From Membranipora membranacea (lineage: Eukaryota > Bryozoa > Gymnolaemata > Cheilostomatida > Membraniporidae): a DNA stretch of 64,000 nucleotides. Shown here in pieces: positions 35,429 to 46,821 of this stretch (within the stretch, counting starts at the first letter, position 1; the number at the start of each line of letters is the position of its first letter). Position numbers and translations under genes: made by a program. The stretch is from contig OU612065.1 of assembly GCA_914767715.1 (NCBI GenBank), forward strand, positions 29,388,001 to 29,452,000, written 5' to 3'. The notes under the pieces are model-generated. The model was not told the origin of the DNA and did not search any database. It saw nothing but the letters and a program-made list of their open reading frames with translations.

Positions 35429-38400
35429 ATGCAGGTAAGGATATTGCTGTTACCTCTCGAATTTCTCTTAGTTTTCTTTAAAAATGTGTTTCTATATATT
35501 TTTAATTTTCAAATTCCTCCACAGTCCAGAAGAATGAACGCTCATTGGATGTTCTTACAGGTTGTATGCAGGCATATTTAACTTGGGTGAATTGAGGAAA
35601 CGCACCTGTCAAGCTGATATCCAACTGCATCATGTCTCGAGAGACTGCTGTCACCGCTGTGAGCACTGAAGAATCAGAACTTTTTATTCCTCTTTTCATG
35701 TGTGCGGAGGAATTAGTGTTGCATGGCCCTGAAAGAATTTTCTTCCCTTAGTTCTGCTGAATAAGTTTGACTTTGTAATAAAACCATACCTGACAAGTCT
35801 CCCTTTTTGGTAGGGAGCCTCCCAGTTTTTAGGGGTTTTTCCACCTCCTCCCTATCTCCCTTTTTCCTCCCTTTTTTCAGCTTCCTTCACCCAGACGACT
35901 TTTTAAGCTTCTCGTTGCAAGAGAAACTATGTTTTCCTACCCCCACAGTACATATACCTATATATAATTGCCTATTAACATACTATCTCTCCTCGTTCGT
36001 ATGAAGTGCAACAATATAATTTGTAAAATCAGGTAAAATTACACCTTCACTGCTGGACACGCAGAGTAGTACTCCGGGTCGGGAGTTCGTCCGCAGAGAC
36101 CTCCTGATTTCTGGGTCTACCAACTTGTCATGTATGAATAAAACTCCTGCTTCTTTACAGGTTTTACTGCTCTACTGCCTCATCAGACTCATCAGTGTCA
36201 TCTTTGGATTGCAGTGAGTTAATTACCACCTAAAGCTTATTCACTTGGGGCCCGAAGTACCACCAGAGATTAATATAATTATACTGTATATGTGTATGTA
36301 ATAATGATGCTATCCTGAACAGCTTACATCAAGCAAGGACTTAGACTGTGTTGAGACAGCGGATCAGACTTGTGGTAAATGTTACATTCCTAGGGATGAT
36401 TGGCACAAGATTGAGAGATTAGATCTTTATTGTACATTCGTAGTCATAGCAGCAGATCATGATTGTAGCGAGTATTCATATAAATAGGGATCTATGGTGT
36501 ATTAGACAATGACACCTCTCAGCCAGGGATGTCCTGTGGTTATAACATACGCCCTGGACAAGGGGACAGGGGGCAAGTCCCCTTGTCCGGTCATATCTCC
36601 AGTAGATTCTACAGAAGACGTACCACTACATCCCTGCTCTCATCTGTCACTGTATCCTTCAGATTTCTCAGTGCGATGCAATTTTAGGAAATAAAATCAC
36701 CTCTAGAATCTCTTGATTCCCTCTGCATTAACTAAAGATGTTATAATAATATTCTGCAGATTGTCCGATGAAGATATGATGACAACTTACGCGAACACTA
36801 TAAGTTTTGTGTACCACATGGAAACCGACGAATATATACAGGGTAATCTGCTGTTTGCCAATCTGCATTCTCTCAGAACTACAGATGGTAGCACAACTCA
36901 AACCATTGCAGGTCATGCTGGGAGTTGGGGTTATACAGAAGGTACTGGCACCAGTGCGAGATTTAACCACATCAAATCATTTATTCAGCTGACAGAGTCG
37001 CAAGTCATTGTGGTAGACTTTGGAAATTGCTGCATTAGGTCAGTTGAGCGTCACTCAAATGTGACATCTAGTTATGTAGGGGAATGTCGTGTTTGTGGCA
37101 ACATAGATGGCACTGCTGCACGGTTCAGTTATCCTCACTCCATGATTGAAGATCTCAAAAACCCTGGACACTATTTTATAGCTGAAGCTGTAGGGAAATC
37201 ACTGCGCTACATGTCTGAGAGTGATAAGAATGTGACGACCCTGTACAGAGGAACGCTTCAGTATCATCACTTGCTTCAACAAAAAACGACAGGCGACATT
37301 TTTATAACATACAAACATGGGATTGAAATCTACAACTACCGAGACAACACCATGTCTAACCTGGTCGGATCATCATTTCTTGGGTCTGAAGATGGGATGT
37401 TTGATCAAGTCAAATTTTTCAACCCGTTTGACATTCAGCTCTTAACTGAAGACATCCTACTAGTCGCTGATGGGGGCAATCACCGATTGAGAGTATTGAA
37501 TCTAAGCACTAACACAAGTAGGTCAATCTGCTCAGGAACAAGAGGACATGTAGATGGTGATCTATCCTTCTGCCAACTGTCCAATCCCGGTTCACTATTG
37601 GTATGGCAGAATACTCTTTATATAGGAGAAGAAGGGCGAATCAGAACAGTAAAGGGTAGGTGAGGCCAGTAAATATGTATAGGGTCAATAGGTATTTTGC
37701 ATATCTTGATACGGAAAGTTCATCCTTACTTCAAAATGTCTTGGGGCAGCAGAGCCTATTCCTCGTATGTCCTTACTTTTAACTTACAAAATCTTGAACT
37801 CTGGTGATGTTTTGGAAAGAAGTGCGTTTAAAAGAGTTTAAAAACATTTGAAATCACAAGTACAACCCCATATTTGCTTTTCATCTCAGAGTGTTCTTCA
37901 ACTTCTTTAGCTGTATTTTGGCCATACATAAATTGTAGCAGATGTGCTAACTGTGATTCTTATGTTCCTAGACCTTTATGGAAACCAAAGTTTGGACATC
38001 GCATTTACATGTTTTGGTATACGATATGGTAATTCCATAATTAGCAAATGGTAGCCTGGGCAGGCTGTCGAACCGACAGCCTGCCCAGGCTAAGCAAATG
38101 GTATGAGTTGAACAATATATTTTGAGGAGATTCTTATTCTTATTTTTGTTTTATGGTTTTGGCTGTCAAAACATTATTACACCCTTCTGAGCCAGACAGA
38201 TCAGTTGATTTTTTTGTTCACTCATGTCATGTACGTACAAGAAATATTATCTGTTATCCTTTAGGAGCTACTGTCTCAACATACACCCCTGAATTGTCGC
38301 AACACACCTCATCTAGCACATCAACAACAACTGAGACGGCAACATCTAATGAGACACAAAGGATAAATTGGCCAATTTCGACAAACACACCCCTTCCCAA

Positions 38401-39898
38401 ATCAACGGAAGGTTAATATTTATTTCATTTATATCACCATATTGATCTGCTTTGCTAACTGCCCACCCCTGCAGTTAAGCTGAATATACCAGCAAGATGG
38501 ATTCAACACGATCTTGTACCTTTTGGCCAATGAGCCAATTTTCTGAGCCATTACTTTTCATATTTTGCATAATTGATGTATAGTTTTGTTGATCGGTAAT
38601 GTTATGGCGAAGATAGTGATACTCTTTGATAAAAACAACGCGTTTCTAAAAAACGCTCAGAAATCATGCGATGGGAAGACAACTCTCCAAAAAAGTACAA
38701 AAAACATCTCCATTTCCAAAAACGTTCAAAAAACATTCGAAAATCGTCCTAGTATAAACTCACCTTAAAAGGAGTAAATATTTGTTATAAGCATTGAGTT
38801 TAGCTAGTTTAGGGGGTGACTTAAAGTTAGCTAGTACTAAATTATGGCAAGCTGTGGTGAGAGTCACCGAATAGTAAAGAGGGTTAATAAATTTAGCTAT
38901 TTTGAGCTAAATTTTCCCCATGAGATTATTTTTTTAGGGTAATTTAATGAACACAGACACTAGACACTGACCAATATCTCACGCATTTTTTAAAGGTGAA
39001 ATTTTCGTTCACCATAATATGGTAAAAAAATAGGCAGAATTGTAGCAGATGACATATGATTAGGCTGTAGAACCATATATTATATGGTTCTACAGCCTAA
39101 TCATATAAATCATCTGCTACCATGAGGTCAAATGCCTCTATAAAATTTAACTAACGTATGGTCTCATTTGTCAATAGCCAAGAGAAGTACCTCCAAAAAC
39201 ACAAATCTGTTTTTGTAAATAATTGCTTGCTGTTTTTTAGACGTAATCAACAGAAGTACAACTAGGAAGTCAACGGAACCTTCCAGTATATCAAATCTTC
39301 ACATCGCTTTGATATCTTCAGCTGTTGGCATTATGACCATAATTTCTGTGCTCATATTTGTCACTTATATCGTCAAGATGAGGACCAAAGCCAACAACAG
39401 GAATAAAAGGTAAATCTTATTACTGGCTTTTGCCGAGGGTGGATTATAATATTTATTGCCTAACATTGAAACTTGAACAAAGAACAAAAAATTCAGGTTC
39501 ATTCATCGAATTCTGAATTTGCAGAAATCCAACAATGTATTCTCGTCAACGACCCACTTGCTACACCAGTGCGGATCCTTGTTGTAGTGACAGATTACAA
39601 GTGAGTATATTCTTTGTTCATTTGCAAGTAACTTTGTCCTATATCAAGCTGTACAGACTTACTCATACAGCACACTATACCGTATGTTTACTGCTCACTT
39701 TTCCTGTATCAAGCTGAACAGACCTACCCTACTATTTACAGTTCCGCCGCTCCGGTTGTTAGAATGCAAGAGGTGATCAGTCATCCCAGCACTGCAGAGA
39801 ATCAAACAGGTCAGGAGGAAAACCCTGATGAAATATACGATGAGATGGACACAGACATATACCTATATGATCATGTTTATAGTGTGCCAACATGCTAA
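35429..39898 (+). CDS. NHL-propeller single-pass membrane receptor-like protein, copy A
   Basis: Six exons join in phase to 475 codons: 35429-35434, 36161-36213, 36760-37655, 38265-38411, 39241-39409 and 39742-39898, all with GT-AG introns. Residues 1-20 (MQVLLLYCLIRLI...) are a signal peptide. Residues 21-319 form NHL-type propeller repeats, visible as GYTEGTGTSARFN, VVDFGNCCIRSVE, GNIDGTAARFSYP, LLVADGGNHRLRVLN and GHVDGDLSFCQLSNPGSLL. Residues 320-385 are a Ser/Thr-rich stalk. A membrane helix spans about 389-412 with a basic stop-transfer segment (KMRTKANNRNK). The tail (424-475) has tyrosines at 456 (YDEM, a YxxM motif), 464, 466 (YDHV) and 470. The layout is that of a type I receptor able to recruit SH2 proteins; the ligand is unknown. 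A paralogue lies 6.1 kb downstream. AATAAA occurs at 40168 and 40599. Confidence 0.85.
38043..38103. repeat. Hairpin insertion flanked by 11-bp direct repeats, in intron 3 of copy A
   Basis: Perfect 19-bp arms (TAGCCTGGGCAGGCTGTCG and its complement) surround a 3-base loop. The insertion is bordered on both sides by AGCAAATGGTA (38043-38053 and 38093-38103), as expected for a target duplication. Partly similar AGCCTGGGCAG sequence occurs near 32263. Confidence 0.85.
39042..39120. repeat. 79-bp near-palindrome in intron 4 of copy A
   Basis: Arms of about 39 bp begin and end with GTAGCAGATGA/TCATCTGCTAC and differ by a small indel. There is no loop. The corresponding intron of copy B lacks it. 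Confidence 0.9.
39525..39600 (+). other. Possible alternative (frame-changing) exon in copy A
   Basis: A 76-nt stretch is bounded by TTTGCAG and CAA|GTGAGT, strong acceptor and donor signals, and is open in the frame carried by the preceding exon. Including it would shift the last exon so that it stops after six codons, giving a tail without the tyrosine motifs. No equivalent was recognised in copy B. Confidence 0.35.
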
Positions 39899-40598
39899 TA
39901 TAGTGTAATGTGTATGTGCAACACTGTAGTTGTGGTGCGCTGGAATTCACTGGTGATATTGGCCGATTTGGATACTCATAGCATGGTCTGAGCTGTTTTA
40001 GGCAATGCATTAGACAGGTTTCAGTCATCAATTTGGAGTTATCCACTCAGGTTGGGTGTGCCGTTGGTTTTTGGTTGTCAAACAAAACCCAGCGGCCTGA
40101 ATCCCAGGCTAGCCATGCATGCTAACATGCCTGTTGAGCTGCAATGCGACGCTGCGATTGTATAGATAATAAAATAACCTGTATATTCATTCAGAATATT
40201 GTATAGCTCATCATTCAATCACTTCATAATTGAATACTCACTTTTTTGCTTTTATCCCTCATTTAGCCAACTCGACTTGAACCAGGGAGGGTGCTCCCTG
40301 CTTGAACCATGGTTGTTATTGCTCATTACGACAATAAGTAGTACTCCTTCTGTAAGCCTCCATAATACAGTTAAACAAAAAACGACTTTTCATCATTTTA
40401 AAAAAGGCAGACATACTGTCTATATTTTCCTTCTTTTTCATATGATTTGATACCATGCTATCCTTTACCTAATCCTAATACGTACCACTCTGCACCTATT
40501 GACGTTTCTAATTCAAGTCGATTGTCTACATCCGTTTATGTGTTTGGTGTATGTTTTTCCTTCAAATCAACTTTCATTTTAAGCCTTTAGATAACCTC

Positions 40599-40604
40599 AA
40601 TAAA
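40599..40604 (+). promoter_or_regulatory. Candidate polyadenylation signal, NHL gene copy A
   Basis: AATAAA in an ATAACCTCAATAAAT context that is conserved downstream of copy B at 46816-46821. Conservation in both duplicates supports a role in 3' end formation. Confidence 0.45.
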
Positions 40605-43600
40605 TAAATATTATCTAAATGTTTTTTTCCAGGTTTTCTTAAAAATGATATAAAACTCACAGAGGTCACAGAGGTCACAGTGTAATGTAAGTTCATTCAC
40701 AGCCATCAGATGATTGCATGCGAAAGTAGTGCAAGGACATTTGGGCCACTGTAAATGTGTTAAAGCAATCTATCTGCAGAATTTCATGTCCATTGTAATA
40801 CTCCACACCACAGAAAGCAACTAGTACCATTTATAAATCCTTCAACGAAAGTATCTAGCTACAAAACAGAGTTTTTTTAAAAAGTGGATCAGGTCCAGAC
40901 ATTCTTAGGGTTTGGGATGATTTTCAATTCAATTCGCTCGATATATTATATTATGTGGAAACATCAATAAAAACGTCTAATAATATTAATAATGAAGAGA
41001 AAGTTCTCGAACAAATATCTTGATTGAGGAAGTAAGTCACAGGTAATGTAAGGCTATTTTTATGGATGTGTGTGAACCTAGATTTACTCATCTCACTGAC
41101 TGCACACAAATAAATGCCTAGATTGTGACCCAAATGCTCTGGTAAGTGCTATTGCTAGCCCATGTAAAAAAGATTGCATGAACAACTATTGACCAAAATT
41201 ACAATATGCAAGACTATGTCTGCAGAAAGTAATCATTGCTTCATTCCATTTAAAAAGAGCGGATGAGCTCAGCTACCTGAATGAAATTCTTTTCCACACT
41301 TGAATTGCTGTGAATAAGTAATATTGGGAGTGTCAGGTCATAGTCATTGATAATAATGTGGCTTTAAGTTATTTGGGATTTTATAAGCTGCTGCATGCAT
41401 AAAAGCAAATAGTATGACAAAGCGTGGACACGGGACAGTAGAAGTTAGATACATCACATCCCGAGGTTCAGTTAGTTAGACAGGGAAGTTATAATAAACT
41501 GTGCTGCTTTTCTGAGCCTAACCCGAATAAAAGACTAGACTGAGCGCTCCCTGAAGTTCCCTGAAAATGCAGGTAAGAATATCACACTTGTGGATTAAAC
41601 CAAGGGTATAGTCCGTGATTAAACCTCTTGGCAGTGTAGTAGATTCCTAAAATAAAAAAAATTCAATTTTTAAAAAATCCTGCACAGTCAAGAAGAAGGA
41701 TGCCTGATTCATTGAGCTTACTATGAAAAAGGAGGAGTCCTTGTTATGATATGAAGTGAGCACTTTTATCTCGAAAAACACCGCTTGATCATTCTGGAAC
41801 ACAATTACTCTGTCTTGACGTAACCTGAATTGAATGTCAATTCACTCTTTCTAAATTTTGCTCGCGGGATCTGATTCATGAGGTTGACTACTGATGGATT
41901 TGCATTAGATGAAGTTTGATTTGATTCAGTTCGCCTGCTCCCCTTCTACTGATAAGCCGCAGGCTGAAAGGTCGGATGATCAGCGGGGGGAAGCAATTCC
42001 GGATGCAGGCAACTATACCAAACATGGTCTAGGGCCAGTCTAGGTTTGTAACAGGAATTTGAGATCAAATGTATCTATCTATATACACACATCATGCCTC
42101 AGAGCAATTTAATGTGTAGATTTTGGCTTTGAAACGTTGAGCAACTAGCCAGGACCAGGAAACGCTTGCAATCATAAACACATTTTTCCTTTGCTGCAGT
42201 TATATGTCATATATGATCAGTAGTAAATTTGTGAATTGTGTGCTGATCTAGAGTTGTCACACCTTAAGAAAACAGGATAATTTATAACTCCTATACTTTG
42301 ATATGTGCAGGCAGGGAGTTTTGATTCCCAGTGTTCATATGCGCACTTTCTTATCCTGTACATTTAATGTTGTTCAAAAACTTCGATTTCTTAACAAGGC
42401 TTCATTGACATTGACGAAATTTCTGTTTCTCTTTTCAGGTTTTGCTGCTCTACTGCCTCATCCGAATTGGTGTCATCTTTGGATTTCAGTGAGTAAACTA
42501 TTCCCAAATGTTTTATTACTTCGACCCAAAGGAGTGCAAGAGTATTATTATGCGAATGTGTATTGGTGGTCGCTATGGCACATGCAAGTACTAATATTGC
42601 ATTGAGACAACAGATCAAATATTAAGCCTATCTGAGAAGTTTATATTCTTAGTATTTCGATGTTCAATAAACAGCGGCACAATCCTAGCCGAATTTTGCA
42701 TTGATCATAATTGTTGTAACTTCTTTGGAGTGTTTCATTCATTGAATTAAATTCTTCCCATATGGAATTCAATGGTTTCATTATATTGTGTATGGTGGGT
42801 ATGACAGCTTTCCATGGTCTACTGTCGAATAGATCGAGTTTATCCCAGTTGTTCCCCTTCCATAAGTGGAGGGAGCAACTCTAAAATAAGTGTCTTCTTC
42901 CTGTATTCTCTAAGAGTGTTATGAAATTCTTGCTTGTGCATTGAGACCAGGAACAAAGAGGGGCATGGAAAGATCAAGACAATTATATAAACATATATAT
43001 ACTATATATATTATAATGAAAGTAGTTTTACCTATAGCTCCTAGATAGCCTACTAGGATAACATGAGGTGATGTAAAATTTTTTATCCTAGCTCTAAGCG
43101 GATGTGTTAATAGGTACGAATTTATCAGTTTGATATTATGTAGATTTTCCGAAGAAGATGTGATGAGAACATATGTAACCAGTGTTGGTTATGTGTTCTA
43201 TCTAGAAAGCGATGAATACGAGCAGGGAAATCTGCTGTTCTCCAGTTCAGATTACCTTGGAACAACAGATGGTAACACCACCGCAGCCATCGATATTCAC
43301 CCCGCAGGCGATGGAGAGGACACCACCACTAGTGCTAGAACTAGAACTCCATTCATTTATTCATTTATACAGCAGTCAGAGACAAGCATCATTGCGGTAG
43401 AATATAATAATTGCTGCCTTTCATCACTGGAGCGGCTTACAAATGTGACATCTAGGTATGTCAGCAAATGTGAGGACTACAGCAACACAGTTTGTGTCCA
43501 CTCAATTATAAGAGATCTCAAAAACCCTGGGCACTATTTCATAGCTGATAGATGAGGGAAGTCACTGGGCTACTTGTCTGAGAGTGATAAGAATGTGACA

Positions 43601-44160
43601 ACATTGCACAGAGGAACAAATTTTTATCAGTATATGTGTCAGCAGCAAACGACCGGTGATATTTTTGTAACATACAGCCTCGGTGTGGATGTCTTCAACT
43701 ACAGAGAAAACACAATGCTAAACCTGGTCCAGTCGTCCATGCGGGGGTTTGCAGATGGAATGTTTCACCAAGTCAAATTCAACTACCTCATAGCCATTGT
43801 GCTCCTAACTGAACACACCCTTTTAGTTGCTGATTCAGACAATCACCGATTGAGAGTATTGGATCTGAGCACAAACACCAGTATGTCAATCTGCTCTGGA
43901 ACTTTTGGACAAGTGGACGGGAATCTGTCTGACTGCAGTTTGGTTGGACCTTGGTCGCTGCTGATATGGCAGAATGCTCTTTATATAGGCGAAGAGACGA
44001 CTATCAGAACAGTAAAAGGTGGGTGAAATCAATTGAAAAAATAAATGCATAGTTTGGTAACGGTATGCAAACATAACACTCACATCTGTACTGGTTGCCC
44101 ACACAAACATTACCAGGCGCAATTTTGTTAATACTATAGGGTGAATGGCGTAACTTACCC

Positions 44161-44222
44161 AAGCTTTGTTCGGTGGGTGGGGAACAACAAAGCCCCCTTC
44201 CGAAGCGTGTCAAGACAGGCTA
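44161..44222 (+). repeat. Copy 3 of AAGCTTTGTTC/G-run element, in intron 3 of copy B
   Basis: AAGCTTTGTTCGGTGGGTGG, then AACAAAGCCCCCTTCCG and TCAAGACAGGCTAAGCTT. It helps to explain why this intron is longer than in copy A. Confidence 0.55.
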
Positions 44223-44419
44223 AGCTTAACCACAGTCATCAGAGTGACCTCTGTGCTGTGGGATGCAAGGAGTGAAAAGCGGGCTTGCAAATTTGTCTCA
44301 TCAACCCATTCTTTTTTTGGAATTGTAAGATTGCCATTCACTGCAAGGAGATTGGTGCCACAGTGTTCGAGTCTCGCGAGGGGAACTTTCAAGGCTTATT
44401 GCTCCAGCCCCCAGCACTA

Positions 44420-44512
44420 TCGCTGGCTAACCTCACCCGACCCAACCTAACCGACCCAACCTAACCCGACCCAACCTAACCTGACCTAACCCGACCCAAA
44501 CTAACCCAACCA
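44420..44512. repeat. Degenerate minisatellite of CCCGACCCAACCTAA units
   Basis: About five to six imperfect 15-bp units of C2-3 A/G-rich text (CCCAACCTAACCCGA) in intron 3 of copy B. The CCTAAC core is similar to the complement of telomeric TTAGGG, but the units are not telomeric hexamers. Confidence 0.75.
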
Positions 44513-45784
44513 CAATGACTGCTCAGTTTTGACTATAAATGCTGGTATATTTATATCTCACTTTCAGCTTTTGTGACTTGGTTTGACTGAGGAGGTTATG
44601 GGTTAAAGGAATGAAGATGAATCCTAAACTCTGATAATGTAGTTGAAGATATTTTCTTACATTGTTTATAATATATCATCAAAAAAAAAATATTAAAAAA
44701 TATATTGTAATGCACCCCCTTTAGGGTCAGAAAGATTGGGTGAATTAGTTCACTCTGAGGATTTGATGTGTGTTAATTTTTTTAGGAACTTCATTCACTA
44801 CCCATACCCCTGAATTGTCGCACCACACCTCACCTAGCATATCAACAACAACAGAAACGGTAACAACAACGACAACAGAAAGGCTGTCGGTCAAATCATC
44901 AGCTACAACAAATACACTCCACCCCAAACCAACAGAAGGTATGAATATTATAAATGCAAAATGTAAATGTAGTAGTATGAACTTTATTGCTCTCCAGTGC
45001 TCCGTTCATAATCTAAGCGAAGAGGCTTGCAGAATTCAAATGATACATCATACCATATCTAATAAGTGCACAGCTGTTATATTAATTTGTATCACATTGT
45101 TGATCTAATATCTGCTTGATACACCTCCTATGTCCGTAAAATGTATAGGAGCCAAGATTTCGTCTCTGATGTTATAATGTCATGGCTAAAAGAACACAAT
45201 GAGTAGGTACTGATCGAATTAGTTACGTTTTGCTTTCTGAATGTATTTTTGGATGCATATCGATTGCGGCTAGCAGAGTGAAAGTTTTAAACTCAAAAGT
45301 GTAATCTAATCCTACAGATGTCAATAAAATTTTGCACATGTATTGTCTCATCTGTCAATGGCCAAGAGAAGTAACCCCAAAAAAACACAACTCTGTTTTG
45401 TATGAAAATGATGGGTTTTTTCAGCGGAAGAAACCGCAAGGACAACCGGGAAGTCAACAGAGCCATCTAGTATATCGGATCTACACATCGCATTGATATC
45501 TTCAGCTGCTGGGATTATAGCCGTAATCTCTGTGCTCATATTTGTGGCTTACATTGTCAGGTTGAGGACCAAGGCCAACAACAGATATAAAGGGTAAATA
45601 TTATCACTGATTTTGTACAAAAGGATTACACCTATTGCCATAACCATTGAGGCTTCAACTAAATGATTTTGTTGTTGGTCCATGGTTAAATTATGCAGCA
45701 AATTTCATCCTGCCAGAGAGATCAAATTCCGAAAGTGCAAGCAAACAAAGTGGTCCTACATCGAGCTGAACAGACCTACTATAG

Positions 45785-45981
45785 CAGGGGTGCTCAAACT
45801 ATGGCCGGTGGACCAAATTTGGCCCACTTGCCATTTTTAAGTGGCCCACTTGCCCATATTAAAACTCACCCGTTGCGACTGACCACTGATAGCCTGCTTG
45901 CTTGGCGCAAAAATGTCTGGCCCACTTCAATATGTTAATTTTTAAATGTGGCCAACTGGCAAAAAAGTTTGAGCACCCCTG
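45785..45981. mobile_element. hAT-type MITE in intron 5 of copy B
   Basis: The 197-bp insert begins CAGGGGTGCTCAAACT and ends AGTTTGAGCACCCCTG, 16-bp terminal inverted repeats of the kind seen in hAT elements (CAGGGGTG..CAAAC). Flanks TACTATAG and TACTGTAC resemble an aged 8-bp target duplication. Copy A has an uninterrupted CTACTATTTACAG at the same place, so insertion followed the gene duplication. Confidence 0.85.
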
Positions 45982-46815
45982 TACTGTACTATTTACAGTT
46001 CAGCTGCGACTGGAGTCGGAATGCAAGAGGTGACAAGTCATCCAAGTAATGGAGAGAATCAAGCTGGTCAGGAGGAAAGTCCTGATGAAACATATGCTGA
46101 GCTGAACACGGGCACATACTACAATGATCATGTCTATAGTGTACCAACATGATATTATAGTCTAATATGTCACACTAAACCCAACATGAGCAGACAACTC
46201 CACAGAACAACTAACCGAAACCCATCAGCCAATCGAGTCAAAAACACTAGCACATGGTCTATTCAGAAATGCACAATAGTGATACATGAGTAGATTTCAC
46301 CACAGAAGCAATAACCAACACAACACATATAATACAGAATGTTGGGCTGAATCCCAGGCTAGCCCTGCATGCTAACATGACTGACGTGACTGCAAAGTGA
46401 CGCTGCGATTGTATGAATAGTAACCTGTATATTTATCCAGAATAGGGTAGCTCATCATTCAATCACTACAGTATTCAATACTCACTTATTTATTTGCTTT
46501 TATCGCACAATAAGCCCACTCGACTTTAACCATGGTTGCATCGCTCATTACAGCAATACGTATTACTCCTTCCGTGAGCCTCTCTAATCCGGTTTTACAA
46601 AAAAAGACTTATCATTATTTTTAAAAAGGCAGACATTCCATGTATATTTTCCTCTTTTTTTTTCATATATTATATGATACCATGCTATCCTTTACCTAAT
46701 CCTAATACGTACAACTCTGCACCTAGACGTTTCTGTTTCAAGTTGCTTTTCTATATGCATTGTGTGTGTTTTTTTCTTTCTAATTAACTTAAATTGAAAA
46801 GCTTTAGATAACCTC

Positions 46816-46821
46816 AATAAA
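46816..46821 (+). promoter_or_regulatory. Candidate polyadenylation signal, NHL gene copy B
   Basis: AATAAA in ACCTCAATAAATGAAT, conserved with copy A. Confidence 0.4.

Larger units (their letters stand above)
41567..46152 (+). pseudogene. NHL-propeller receptor-like protein, copy B, with one in-frame TGA
   Basis: Same six-exon plan as copy A: 41567-41572, 42439-42488, 43144-44018, 44786-44938, 45425-45593 and 45999-46152, giving 469 codons in phase. Signal peptide, propeller motifs (LLVADSDNHRLRVLDL, GQVDGNLSDCSLVGPWSLL), Thr-rich stalk, membrane helix (ISSAAGIIAVISVLIFVAYIV) and tail are all preserved. The lesion is TGA at 43553-43555, codon 156, where copy A has a valine codon (ADR-stop-GKS against AEAVGKS). 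Every other splice site and the frame beyond it are intact. It may be a young pseudogene, a polymorphic null, an assembly error, or a stop that is read through or spliced around. The tail differs from copy A: TYAEL at 449-453, an ITIM/ITAM-like YxxL, plus Y458, Y459 and Y464. Confidence 0.8.

Noticed and set aside
45693-45938. 81-codon frame in the NHL copy B region
   Set aside because: It mostly covers the hAT MITE and intron 5; the spliced gene model explains the region.
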